A stretch of 64,000 nucleotides of DNA from Impatiens glandulifera (Eukaryota > Streptophyta > Magnoliopsida > Ericales > Balsaminaceae): NCBI RefSeq assembly GCF_907164915.1, contig NW_025919561.1:62001-126000 (forward strand). Reading direction: 5' to 3'. The notes under the pieces were generated by a model. It saw only the letters and a program-made list of their open reading frames with translations, was not told where the DNA came from and made no database searches. Shown here piece by piece: positions 21,701-33,205 of the stretch. The position numbers and the translations under genes are program-made. The stretch's first letter is position 1. Every line of letters begins with the position of its first letter.

Positions 21701-22130
21701 CAACAAGCAACACGTCATTAATAGTTAGGTTACCATGGATAATCTTACCCTTACCCATGGTCTTACCCTTCATGTTATCACCAAATGTGATCTTAGGTCC
21801 AGAACAATCTGATATGTCAGTGAGAAGTCGTTTGTTTCTTGTCATATGCCTGGAATATCCGCTATCAAGATATCATACAGATTCCTCCAGTCCTCCGTTT
21901 AATTGTACCTACATAAATAGATATTTACAATCTTTTGGTACCCATCTTTAATTGGGTCCTCGGTCAATCAGTCTCTTAGGAATCCATATTTGAGTTATTC
22001 TAATAGATTTCCCATTTAGTGTCGTGATTAATGCGTATTTTTTTATACTTAGCAGACGACTTTCTGCTAGCCACTGATCCTTTAACTTTTGAAGAAGGTT
22101 TTCTTTTAAAGCTCCTTCACTTAGAGTCAT
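18775..22130 (-). pseudogene. E1 pol: protease, integrase, reverse transcriptase, RNase H (broken)
   Basis: Minus-strand order: a protease with DSGYSRHMT preceded by a TGA at 21873-21875 where Trp is usual; the pre-integrase segment LLWHKRLNH ending in a stop near 21486; a disrupted zinc-binding region with a frameshift (21320-21480); then an integrase core with VIDDFSR, SDQGTEF and the Glu of GIAERRV, ending at TAA 20731-20733. A further TAA at 20494-20496 precedes a 564-codon open segment (18775-20469). That segment holds RT motifs [37 protein letters not shown] and the catalytic YVDDIIFGS, then RNase H with SDADYAGC and [11 protein letters not shown]-RNase H looks structurally complete, but the polyprotein cannot be made in one piece. 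Confidence 0.9.
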
Positions 22131-22176
22131 GTTTTAAATTACCAGACTTATTAGATTTTTCTATCTTATTCTTAAG

Positions 22177-23130
22177 TCAGCTAACAGTCGGTGGAACATA
22201 AACTATTTCATTTTTGAAAACAACTTCTTTATGAAAAGGATCAGATTCACTGTTAGTCATACTTCTTTTGACAAAGTTTATAGGCTTAAACTTGTCAGTT
22301 ATAGGATTTGACTTTTTGCAGGACAGATTAGGGTCATTGTTGTCATATCCCAATCCGGATCTAGATCGAGCAGGTTTTAACATACTGATCTGATATTTGA
22401 CAGCATCTTCGAATCTTGTCCATGCACTGACTATATAGTTTAATCTCCTGTTTTCAGATAAAAGAGTTTGAATCTGTTCTTTGAGCATCTCATTCTCAGA
22501 TGAGATCTCTGTTAAGTTTTCATCAAAAACGTTTGGTTCAGATTCTTGGTTTGAAGAAAGGACATTTGATTCATATTTAACTTTCATTTCATAAAAAGAG
22601 TTAGTTAACTTCTTGTACTCAACAGCCATTTCATTGAGTGCATTAGTTAACTCCTCGTTTGTAAATTTTGGTGCAGAAATATCATTTACCTTAGATTGTT
22701 CATCTGCCATCAGACAAGTTACAGCTTCGTTCTCTTTTTCAGCAGGAGACTCCTCTGTATCACTATCAGCCCATGTAGATTTGTTTTAACTGCATATGAA
22801 CGCTTTCTGGTTCTTCTTTGCTTGAGAGTTTGCACCGTAGATCTGATTAATCTTATCCCATATCTCCTTAGCAGTGGAACAAGACTTGATTTCACAGAAC
22901 ATATTCATGTTGAGTGATTGGTACAGAATATTCTTAGCAACATTATCCAGGTTGTAGGTCATCTTATCTTCATTAGTCCACTCACTTCTTGGCTTTGAAA
23001 TCTCTATGGGGCCATCAGTGATAACGCTCCACATATCATAGTCAATAGCAGCCAAGTGAGCTTGCATTCTTATCATCCAACATTCGTAGTTTTCCCTTGA
23101 CAGAAGAGGAACTTCATTGATGATAGACAT
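22177..23130 (-). pseudogene. E1 gag with internal deletion
   Basis: The likely start is the ATG at 23128-23130 (MSIINEVPLLSRENYE). The N-terminal half shows DMWSVITDGP and STAKEIWDKI (DUF4219/UBN2). After IYGANSQ the sequence jumps to AKKNQKAF, an in-frame TAA at 22786-22788, WADSD and the acidic, Ser-rich C-terminal region with a coiled-coil-like stretch (EMLKEQIQTLLSENRRL). Compared with E2 gag, the second half of UBN2 and the CCHC zinc knuckle are missing. An in-frame internal deletion is therefore visible, with a later nonsense codon. The frame ends at 22177 before the pol leader. The protein would not package RNA normally. Confidence 0.8.
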
Positions 23131-23165
23131 GCTTCGGGTTCTTGATGCTTGAGAATAGAAACAAG

Positions 23166-23177
23166 GCTCTAATACCA
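23166..23177 (-). other. E1 primer-binding site
   Basis: The minus strand reads TGGTATTAGAGC two bases after the 5' LTR end, one mismatch from the initiator-Met site TGGTATCAGAGC. Confidence 0.85.
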
Positions 23178-23179
23178 AT

Positions 23180-25003
23180 TGATAGGATCGGCTTTATCGA
23201 TAGAGACGGGGTCTGGCTAAGTATGAAGGCTTATGAAAAACAGTTTGAAAGAAATCATGTTAGGGATTTAATTCGCTTTCTATTCTACGCAAACTTGTGT
23301 AAACACTTGAAACGGATTCAAGACGGAATTGTTTACTTAAGTTTGAAGCACAAGATGAAATATGAAAAGATGACAGAAAAGAAGAACACATCAGTTTGTT
23401 TATGGATGTTCAGAGAAACTCTCCTACGTCACCCCTTCTTCCAACCACCGGAAGGATTCACTATAATATGATTCGAATCAAATACAGTTTACACAAACAC
23501 TTACCTCACTATTGAACAGAACACTTTCTGTTCAATTACAAGATGAAGAATATCACTCAGCTAACGATGTTTTGATTCTAGCTATCTCTTGATTCACACA
23601 CAGTACAATCAGAAAGAAGCTTCACAGTATGAATTCAGTAAGCAAGATGATTGAGTAGTTTCTCTTTCTGCAAAATGAGATTGCTTGTTCGTTAAGGCAA
23701 AAGTCATTACTTCGTCCGTTGTCCTTGAGATTTGTTAAATACTGAGCAGGAGCTAACAGTCGAATCTTCAAGAATGATACGTGGGACTCTTCCATTGGAA
23801 AGCCTCTATTGTACACAGCAGGTTCTAAGTACAAGGATCGTGGCCGTACATCACTGGTAGTGCGCCGAATATTCCATTAGGGATATACCTGCAAAACAAG
23901 TAATGTGAGGAAAATTCCTTTAGGTGGCATTCCTTGATTGGATGCATATAGCTGTTGTACTAATCTTCACTAGAAAGTGGAGCAGGAGTAGGGTACAACT
24001 ATAGCACGTGGGTAGGTGAAATGCTAAATTCAAGCGTACTGCTAAAACTGAGCATTAGATGTATTTCAGTTAGACGGATTGTGAAAATCAGTCTAATGAA
24101 ATAAAACATCTCCTTCTAACAGAAAACGTCTATTAGACCGCCTAGTCTAATAGAATTAGACTCGCATCTAATTATCCAATAACCATTAGACTGCACGTCT
24201 AACTCTACTGAGTTAGACTGCACGTCTAATTCCGGTTCTACCTCAGATTTGTCTGAAGGAGTTAGACGTACGTCTAACTTTCACTAATTAGACTACACGT
24301 CTAATTATCCAATAACCATTAGATTGCACGTCTAACTCCGCTAAGTTAGACTGCACGTCTAATTCCGGTTCTACCTCAGACTTGTCTGAAGGAGTTAGAC
24401 GCACGTTTAACTTTCACTAATTAGACTACACGTCTAATTATCCAATAACCATTAGACTGCACGTCTAACTCCGCTGAGTTAGACGCATGTCTAATTCCGG
24501 TTCTACCTCAGACTTGTCCGAAACTTTTACTTTCTATTAGACTGCACGTCTAACTCCACTAAGTTAGACTGCACGTCTAATTCCACATAAATTAGACTAC
24601 CCGTCTAATTGCAAATCTATTAGAGTACAGGTCTAACTCCGATGAGTTAGATTGTACGTCTAATTATATGTATTAGACTTACGTCTAATTCCGTGTATCT
24701 ATTAGATCATCCGTCTAATTACACGTCTAACTCCGATGAGTTAGACTGTACGTCTAATTCTATGTATTCATTAGACTTGCGTCTTATTCTTTACATTCAT
24801 TAGACTACACGTCTAATTCCGATGAGTTAGACTGTACGTCTAATTCTAGTGAATGCCAAAATCGGTCTAATGACCCTCATTAGATTCAAGTCTTATGAAA
24901 TATTGTTTCAATACACCTGTATAAAAACTCATAAGTTATTTCATCATCAAAATCACAGTGGTTAAATTATTTCAACACTTAGTCAAAATAATTTGACCCA
25001 ACA
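23180..25003 (-). repeat. E1 5' LTR
   Basis: Length 1824 bp, plus-strand ends TGATAGGATC and TTTGACCCAACA. The palindrome array lies at about 24050-24880 and is shorter than in the 3' LTR, which explains most of the size difference. Frames at 23142-23471 and 23622-23834 are LTR sequence, not genes. Confidence 0.92.
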
Positions 25004-25619
25004 TTATGTAAAAGGAATCGTGTATATTTTTTTACAAACGAGCAATTTGTTTTAGACCATTTCCTTTTTGTGTTTTTGCAGTTATCTTTTTCTAATATTC
25101 TACATAATTCTTTACATAACCTTATTTCAATACACCTGCACCTTTACAACTTGAGCATGCTATCAATTTCACATCTCTACATCTCTTGCACATTGCCAAA
25201 GAATTACAATTTCAAGTAAACGTACCCATCAATTTAGACTATATACAAACGCCTTTTACTATAAATTAATTAATTAGTAGTAGAGGATTGACAATTCAAT
25301 GTGCTATATTAATACACCTAACTTTTACTTATAGTGATATGAGGTTGATAGATAGCAAGTTTAAAAGCATCTAACAAAAGCTTATTTGTGTTCACACGAA
25401 TCCAGCTACACAAGATGATTGAGATGGATTAGTTGTTCATTATTCATACTCTTTAAGTAGGTAAAAATGAAATTCAGTTAGTTCCATAAAGATGATGATG
25501 ATTATTTATATTAGAGTAAAATCATGCCAAATAATTCTTTACATATCTTTCTTGATTTTGCTTGGTGAATTTTCTCATGTGAATTATTAAAACTTCAATT
25601 TCAGAGCTTGTTGTATCTT

Positions 25620-27003
25620 ATTTTATTTTTTCCATGAAAATTATGTCTGAAGATAATACACAAGATACATGAGTTCCATCATTGTCATCATATGCACAAA
25701 GAAATGATACTTTAGAAATTCAACCTTACGGACTTAAGTAAGTGTTTCACATTTTTATAAATTTTGAATATAAATAGATTATATAAGTAATTTTCTCTCC
25801 ATTGATTATACTATATTTTTAATTAAAATATAATATATTTTGTTTTTAATACTTTTGATAGCTTTCTACCGGATGTTACGAGGATATTGAACAAAATAAT
25901 AACGTCTTGTTGGCAAGGCGGTCCCTACATTAATTAGAATGATGTGCCACTAAAAGTTAAAGAATTTTGGTAACATCAATTCAATATAAGTTAATTTAAT
26001 TTTTTGTTTATAGTAAATGAATAAAAATACGTTTCAAATACGATGAGATTCACACATCAGAGATTCGACAAATATTCAATATAAAAGGGGGTGAAGAGAT
26101 AAGGAATATTGTATATCATACGAAACGATATAACAAAAGCCATGGTTCGTTTCCGACCATAGTTGGGAAAAATGAAAATTACTTTCGCGACTCCTGAATA
26201 TGTGTGTAAAATAAGAAATAAAAAATCAAGTTGGAAAGAGAATTCTGAGGAATCTATGGGGTCCATATATTGTGGAGGATTCATAAGTATTCAAACACAA
26301 AAAAGATGACTTGTGATTTTGTTAATCTTTTTATTTAGTAATATTTTTTTATGAATTAGCTCATAAATATCAATTTATATTATGTTATTATATTCTCTTA
26401 TCTAGGAAGTGGAGTTAAGAAGGATACCAACGGTAATGGAGACTTTAATGCGTACAATTCAAAAAAAGAATGGCAGCTGGAGCGGCCCACGAGCTGTTAA
26501 AGCAACAGTATTAAATTACTTTTATATTATTCCAGTTTAAGATTGTTTTAAAAAAATAATCACATTTGTTTTGAACAATATTATTTGTATGTATTTTTAG
26601 GAAAAGTTTGTGGAGTTTAACAAAGTTAATGATAGTTGTGACAAATCTAACAAAGTGACAAGCGAGGAATTATGGGTCATAGATGTGGGTGGCCCTAAAA
26701 AAGGAAGAATATTTGGCATGGGCACGTGGGAAGCTTCTGTTTGATGAATTAAGAATCTTTATCTTTATAAATTTCAAAAAAATTGTAGTATTAGAGTATA
26801 CAATACAAGAGTTGAAGAAAAATGATGAAGAACGAAAAGAATAAATGAAAAAAAATATGAAAACTAATTGAGGAAATAAGAAAAACAAAGTAAGAAAAGA
26901 TTGAATCGGATGCTGTAATTGCTGATCTTCTAAAAGGACAAGAAATTATGCAGGCCCAAATGAACGAAATAATAACAACATTTAAAAGTCAGAATATGTG
27001 ACA
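25620..27003 (+). pseudogene. CACTA second-gene remnant, Transposase_24-like
   Basis: Disconnected coding islands on the plus strand: SSYAQRNDTLEIQPYG near 25690; a block with LKVKEFW near 25950; KYDEIHTSEIRQIFNIKGG near 26040; then RRIPTVMETLMRTIQKKNGS with WSGPRAVKA near 26415-26510; and KFVEFNKVND, ELWVIDVGGPKKGRIFGMGT at 26600-26725. The last block resembles the VGGPKKGRVYGLGS motif of plant Transposase_24 (Ptta/En/Spm) proteins. Stretches between islands look like introns and have several stops. A charged coiled-coil-like C-terminus follows to 27003. It is a decayed gene of the CACTA element cut by E1. Confidence 0.55.
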
Positions 27004-27804
27004 ACGATAAGGTATGAATTTCAATTTTATTAATTATCTACTATGTTATTTATTGTTTCTATTTTGAAGGTAATAAAAATATTTTTATAATTAATTTTAA
27101 ATTTGATTTAGATTGATTGCATTTTCGAGTTTTATTTAATCGTCGTTGATATATGTTTGATGATCGAAGCTTTGTTGAATCTCGTTGATATACACTTGGT
27201 GCTTAAAGAACCAATGGGTTGCGTTTATAGATTAGGTTAGATGGTTGTGTTTATGGATTTTGTTAGTATTATTATTAGAAATTTCAAGAATATAATTTGA
27301 TATATGTTTTAGTTTTAGTGACTTTTGTTTAAAGTTTAATTTGAATATATTTTGTGATAATAGATTATGTTATTTTGTGATAATGGATGATTGATTATAT
27401 TATTTAGTTTTAATTTTTTTTAATATAATAAAAAATTTAGGAAAAAAGATAAATTATAAAATATTAAAAAAATAATTTTTTCGATGGATATACCCATAAA
27501 TAACTTGGGATGAAAATTGGGAATGAATGTTGAAAACATTAAAATAATTATTTATTCTGTAGGAAAATTTGTCAAAGTTTCATCACATATATCGTTATCA
27601 CATATATCGTTGAATATTCCGTCACTAATATATCGTCGTAAAATCCGTCACCAATATTTTCCGACTAAATATTTAATCGTCGGAGTATTAGCGACACTCA
27701 TATTTGCGAAAAAATTATATAGATGAAAAAAACGTCCCCAATTATATATTCATTAGAAATTTCATCAATAAATTTCGTCACAAATACATATTTTTTTTGT
27801 AGTG
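27004..27804 (+). repeat. CACTA 3' subterminal region and terminus
   Basis: AT-rich with short repeated motifs (CATATATCGTT, CCGTCACTAATAT, CCGTCACCAATAT) and the terminal TTTTTTTTGTAGTG ending at 27804. A small open frame at 27517-27726 is a by-product of these repeats. Confidence 0.6.
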
Positions 27805-28644
27805 CCTTCAATGTTTGCAAGCACACTGAAAAGTGGTGTCGACATTATGGGGTTTAATTTTGTATATTTTATAGAGGAGGGAAATTGAGAGAATGATGTA
27901 TTATCACCTCATTGGCTAAAAATAAGAAAAAGTGTGAGGAAGGTAAGAAGTTAGATAATTTTTTTAATTTTTGAGGCAATCAAATTGCGCCACGTCATTT
28001 TCTCTTAAAATTTCTCTTTGTTGTTGGATCACCTTCTAATCACTCCTCAAATGGGGAAATTTCATTTTCTATTCTTAAGTTTTATACAAATAGATGCAAT
28101 AATGTTTTTTAGTTAGGCCGGGGAAATTTTATTTTCTCTTCTTTGTTTATATAAGTTTACAAGTTGAAGTATGGTCCCTAAAATGATAGTTATTGCTTTT
28201 CAGTTATTTATTAGGAATCCGTGAATAAAAAATATAACAATTTCTTCAATCTCCTAATTATTAAACTAGATATTTTTCCTCCACTAGAATTTGGAATGAT
28301 CATTTAAGATATTTCACCTCATTATGAAAATTGTTCCGTAAAAGATTATTCTAAAAATGGTAAGTGAAGTATAGCTTTGAGAATTTGATTAACCATGCTT
28401 AATCATCTTTATTAGGAAATATAAGATAAGTAAAAGATAGTGCTATTTGTTGATGAAGGGAAAGAAGCTTACACATTTCTGAATTTTTAGATGATGTTCA
28501 CTTAATTATAATAATGAATTCGAATAAACTTTTATATGAAGATCTTCAAGGATTGACTAAAACACCAAGCTATATCCCCTTAAGTTGACTTATAATGATT
28601 GAAGGTTAGAACTATCTATGATGTTATGTGCTGAATTGGTAAAT
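27805..28644. other. AT-rich intergenic stretch, nothing recognised
   Basis: No open frame of note, no homology to other parts of the window seen by eye. Confidence 0.5.
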
Positions 28645-28904
28645 TAGGCCTTGTTCGGTACTTTGAGGTTATTTAAATAACTTGGAGAAAGAAAAAATGA
28701 TGATTGATAATGATTTTGAGGAGATAAAAATATTTTTTTTTTTTTTTGTAAAAAGACTTAAAAGGATTAATATATATAAATAAAATATTATATATTTTAG
28801 TATTTTTAGTTAATGAATTGAATGATTTGATAAATGAGACGGGGATTGAAATAATATTTGCTTATTTTGGGTTATTTGAATAACACAAAACCGAACAAGG
28901 CCTA
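28645..28904. mobile_element. MITE-like element with terminal inverted repeats
   Basis: The ends read TAGGCCTTGTTCGGT and ACCGAACAAGGCCTA, perfect reverse complements. The inverted similarity continues inwards (GGTTATTTAAATAAC against GTTATTTGAATAAC). The interior is AT-rich, about 260 bp overall, with no coding capacity. A GGCCTTGTTCGGT end is typical of plant non-autonomous DNA elements. No clear target duplication is visible, so the superfamily is left open. Confidence 0.65.
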
Positions 28905-29440
28905 GGGATATAGGAGGTAAAAAATTTGAATCGGGAATTTAAATTTGCACTCTATCGATTGTGGAAATTGTAATCATGAATCTAATTTAAATCATAATAT
29001 AAATTGTGAGAAAATAAATCTGAATGTGAAAGCGTACTTAATCATTAATCTTCTCTTTCTTTAGAATTAAAATGTTCTTTAATCTTTGATTTCCTTTGAC
29101 TTTCCTTAGATGGAATGATTCTTCCAATTTGATAAATACGTCAATTGTTTTTTCTCTCTCTTGATGGGAAAGCAAATAAGAAATGATTGTACTTCAAATG
29201 GGGACCATTACCGTTACAAATAACCAGCATTATGTCAATTATTATAGTTTAAATAATTCTAATTTAGCCTCTTCATAAAATTAGAAATATCACTTAAGGT
29301 ATCCTCTCTTTATATTCATGATAAATACATCCATAAACCATAAACTTAATTTCATATTATACCACATTATTTTGTCTTATATATTAAAGATGATATTTTT
29401 ACAATTATTTATTATACCAGTGGCCCCATAAATTCTAACA
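28905..29440 (-). repeat. 3' LTR end of a decayed copia element; left LTR boundary unclear
   Basis: On the minus strand, position 29440 starts TGTTAGAATTTATGGGGCC directly after a purine tract, the classic junction of tract and 3' LTR in plant copia elements. How far left the LTR runs cannot be set by eye. Confidence 0.45.
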
Positions 29441-29450
29441 ATCTCCCACT
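29441..29450 (-). other. Polypurine tract of the decayed copia element
   Basis: Minus strand AGTGGGAGAT immediately before the LTR start. Confidence 0.6.
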
Positions 29451-31880
29451 GGGTCACGTATGTACAAATAATCAATGTGTCAACAATAATACGCTCGAAA
29501 TTTTGTGTCATCTCAATCATATGTTGTATAAAAATTTTTATCAATTAATTATATCAATATAGAACCAAAGATCTCGTCGTTGTATATAAGCACACAACTA
29601 TACTCAACAATGATCACATAAATCAAAAGAATTATTTGAAAAATCATATGATTAATGTGAGGAATGAAAATTCCATGCAATGTGATATTTTTATGTCAAT
29701 TTTCAATTGGTTCTACTTGAATTTAGTGATATCATACTTTAAACATAATTATAGAAAATGTAATGAACTAAATAATACTTAATTTCTAATTAGAATAAAA
29801 CCTCATAAATATCTATAAAATAACTAAACTAAAAGACAATCAAATTACAAACTCCCATTGAGGTTGGAGATCACGAAACTTATCCGAGAAATATTCTCAT
29901 GAAAGACACTAGATGATAAATTCAAGGGGTCCATAACCATAAAGTTTGTACATAAGTATTTTATAGAAATCTATCCACTTTGTATATTTTCTTTCACAAA
30001 AAACCTTATGTCAATATCACCTAATTTGATACATAGTGTAACATGTCACAAATTTTGCTGCAATAGTGGATAAATTCGTAAGTGTTTGTTTGACACTTCT
30101 TCAAGAAACGACTAAACCAACTAGAAAAAAATATATCCCGGAGTGGATTTCATACTATTTTTGCATCCCGTAAGATCGGAGTCAAGATACACAATGATCT
30201 GAAGACTATCTAATCTCATATATGTATGCATTTAATTCTTAATTCTTTTCAAATATCTCCTTATTGGGATACTTAATGTCAAGAAAAATATGTGACAAAC
30301 ATAATGATGCCCACATATAAAATCATAAATATGTGTTTACTCTCACTAGACTTATGATACACAAATAATCAATTAAATTCACCTCAAAACCAAAAGAGAG
30401 AATTATTTTGTGAAATTTATGACACCACTGACGAGCTGCTTCTTTAAGTCCATAAATGAATTTGTTTAATTTGCATACCATATTAATTTGGTCTCTCGAC
30501 ACAAAATTTTCTCATTTCACCAATTTTGTTTCAATGTCTCTATGGAAAAACTCCTTAACATCTATTTTAATAAAGCCCCATATCAAAATATTCAATAAGT
30601 ATCGTAAATTGTCCTTAAAAAGTTATTCGATTAAACTGGATTGTCTCAAAGACACTTGATTTTGAGGTTTTTGAGTTTATACTTAATGAATTTGATCAAC
30701 ACTGTCTTGTTACTCTTGATTTTTGAACATTATCATCAATAAGAATAAAATATTTATCAATGTCAAAAACATTAGAGATATAAATCAAATCTTCCTTAAT
30801 ATGAATTATTTATCTAAATCGTTTTCAAAGACAATCATTTTCCCCTCAAAGTCAATATCCTCAAAAGAATATTGTAGTCTCGTCTAAAAATAACTATATT
30901 TAACTTGACATCATAAAATATTATAATCCTTAATCACTTAGAATATTCAATAAAGTAGATGATCACATTTATAAACTTAAGTAATAACTAAATTTAAATA
31001 ATGATTTATCCCATCTCAAAATACATAATGCAACATTAATATCAAGTCTTTAGACATTAATATTAATGGTTAATAGTATTTTTGTGTAATGATCAAGTAT
31101 TAATAATAAGACATGACAAATAATTAATGTATTTTTGGATGTATTAATTATTTACATAAATAAGACTTTATAATTATTACATATTTACTATCATAAGTAT
31201 TGATACAATTCTGTCAATTAATTATCATCATTTCGGTCAAGTAATATAATCACATGAATTATACAATACTACCATTCAATTTTTCTTGAATCAATTTCAA
31301 CAAACATTGTCACTATGATAATTATTTGTATCAATCAATATTATCTAAATAATGAATAATAATATCATTAATTTGAATTTAAATGTCATACTACTGTATA
31401 TAACCCAAATCAATAATATATAATTTTCCAAAGTAATATTTAATTTATTATAAAAAATAAAATGATATCGTAGGTCAAATCTTACTTCTTGAATCTATAA
31501 TTTGTAATGTCTTATATTAATTAAATTAAATAATAAATCTTTATGGTCGAAACTTGTTGACTTAAGTTTCTCTTTTATATTCACTTTAATTTTCAAATAA
31601 AATGTATACTATAATTTATTAATAATCATTTTAACTTAATTTATACAATAAACTTTTATTCATCTAAATTTATATAAATATATATTCATTTATATATACT
31701 TAAAAATAAAGATTGTTCCTTAATTCTCTTATTAATTTATAATATATATTATATGAATGAGAATCTAAATATCCTTAATTACTTAGTTAATTTATTTATC
31801 AAATAACATAATGAATCCTTATAATTCAAATTCATAATCTTCATTTTCACGATGGATAAGAATTTAATCAAATTGAAAGA
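29451..31880 (-). pseudogene. Decayed copia pol; reverse transcriptase remnant at about 30385-30560
   Basis: The minus strand from 30560 reads VKEFFHRDIETK, a stop, ENFVSRD, then MVCKLNKFIYGLKEAARQWC and HKFHKIILSFGFE. This is the RT segment that normally follows the first catalytic Asp region (compare [11 protein letters not shown] and [10 protein letters not shown] in E1). The YVDD box and RNase H cannot be followed cleanly because of stops and frameshifts. Sequence between 30560 and 31880 is very AT-rich with no readable domain; it may hold the rest of pol and gag beyond recognition. The element is interrupted on its right side by E2 (target TAAAT at 31881-31885). Confidence 0.55.
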
Positions 31881-32510
31881 TAAATTGTTAGGATCTAGGT
31901 AGCCGTTGAAGGACCGGGGGTTGGACCGGTTAGCGGTTCTCACTCGAAGGGTGGTGGTTAATCCGGTTAGAGATTAACACCGGGGTTTCAATACTACACA
32001 ACCTGTCACAAACCCTTGAACTAGGTTCAAGCACGGAAGAGGTTTGCTTTCAGGTTGAAGCAGCACACTTATATGATGAACAAGGCCGGTTTCGGATGAT
32101 GGAGGTTTGAAAATGGTGGGTCGGTTTCGGTAATCTGGAAGTTCGGTATGGATAATATAGAGTCATTTTAGGGCGGTGTAGTTAAGTTAATGTAAATCGG
32201 TTAGACAATGGAGCCGGCAGAAAGTAAATAACAAGACCGATTTTATGGATGTTCGGAGATAAACTCCTACGTCAGCCCTTCCTCTCGAAACCGCGAGAAG
32301 GATATTCACTAAGGAATACAAATACAATCCGATCGAGACTTATTTCCTGCCCGATAACACTCTTACAATTTACACCGAAATTGTAAAATACACTTTAACT
32401 TTACCACTTAGGCTTTCTTAGAACAACACAGTCTTATCACTTGTAGAATAAATGCTCTTAAAGTTTCTCACTTGTCCCACTGTGTCACGCATTTACTCTT
32501 CTTCAACTGC

Positions 32511-32522
32511 CCCTTTTATAGG
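32511..32522 (-). promoter_or_regulatory. TATA box in the E2 3' LTR
   Basis: Minus strand CCTATAAAAGGG, a consensus TATA box; the same sequence is in the 5' LTR at 44852-44863. The GC-rich repeats with CAGACC lie just upstream in the transcribed sense. Confidence 0.65.
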
Positions 32523-32604
32523 TGAAGTGTGTCAACAGTCATATTTCACTGCCTTAAGTCTGATTGGCTGAGCAGAGGTGCAGTGATTCAGTGTTTTAGA
32601 GATT

Positions 32605-32680
32605 CAGACCTGCGGTCGTTTCCTCAGACCTGATGGTCAACCTCAGACCTGGCATTCTGTCTCAGACCTGGCGGTCTGTT
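32605..32680. repeat. Short CAGACC..GGTCTG array in the E2 LTR
   Basis: Four units of about 19-20 bp, for example CTCAGACCTGGCGGTCTG, in which CAGACC and GGTCTG are inverted around 4 bp. The other units are imperfect. The copy in the 5' LTR is at about 44946-45021. Confidence 0.75.
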
Positions 32681-33205
32681 CTTCCGGTATGTAAGACAAA
32701 CATGCTAGGTTTGTCTTTTACTCAATGTAGGCACTGTCTGTTGGACAGTTGTCTGTACTTGGAAGATCTTCTTTCTGACTTATCCCGAAGTGGAAAGATC
32801 CGGTAGTACTGTCTTCTGCAGCCTGCAGACTTTCCTCAGACTTGTATGGATATAGAAGTATTCAGTCTGTTCCTTTGGTATCATTCTCAACAGATATCCG
32901 AATTGTCTTCTTGTACTAGTCGGCCACTTGACTTAACCTGATCGCTTCCGGTATGGGTGATATAACCGGACTTCTTCCGGTTACTCCTTTGCCTTGTGGC
33001 TGATCGGCTGTTTGATGATTCCGGTTTTAAGCTTTGGCCGATCCTTTCTTTGTGCGGTCACGTTCCGAGTATTCTTGGTCGGTTTACTATCTTGACCGCT
33101 AGTTTTCTTAGCCGGTTCTTTTGTTTGTCCGGTCCGGTTCCTTGTTCCTGCATGGAAGGTTTATTTAAGTTAGGTTTATTTGAACCGGTCTAATTTTATC
33201 TACCA

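Larger units (their letters stand above)
14898..25003 (-). mobile_element. E1: complete 10.1-kb Ty1/copia element, SIRE-like
   Basis: Bounded by LTRs (14898-16973 and 23180-25003) that begin TGTTGRGTCAAATT and end GATCCTATCA on the minus strand, with target duplication TTATG at 14893-14897 and 25004-25008. Order on the minus strand: 5' LTR, initiator-Met primer site, gag, protease-integrase-RT-RNase H, an extra reading frame, polypurine tract, 3' LTR. The RT-RNase H segment is open; gag and the protease-integrase part have stops, a frameshift and a deletion. The RT motifs ([36 protein letters not shown] with variants) and long size point to the SIRE/Maximus lineage, which is known to carry an extra ORF after pol. 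LTR lengths differ (2076 and 1824 bp) mainly through repeat-array length. Confidence 0.92.
11467..27804 (+). mobile_element. CACTA (En/Spm) DNA transposon, 5' end missing, split by copia E1
   Basis: Three observations define it: a DUF4216-type fragment at 11582-12302, a Transposase_24-like fragment at about 25620-27003, and a 3' terminus reading TTTTTTTTGTAGTG at 27791-27804, the complement of the plant CACTA end CACTACAAAAA. Before that end, GTCAC- and CGTC-containing short repeats (27590-27770) look like CACTA subterminal repeats. The copia element E1 lies inside at 14898-25003, flanked by TTATG on both sides, so the two halves are one element. The left inverted terminus was not found; the element appears to be cut near 11470-11580. 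Confidence 0.6.
31886..33205 (-). repeat. E2 3' LTR
   Basis: Plus strand TGTTAGGATCTAGG to ATTTTATCTACCA. Includes a small array of CAGACC/GGTCTG units (32605-32680) and a TATA box. The last bases read ACCA where the 5' LTR has AACA. A 65-codon frame at 32996-33193 is LTR sequence. Confidence 0.93.
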
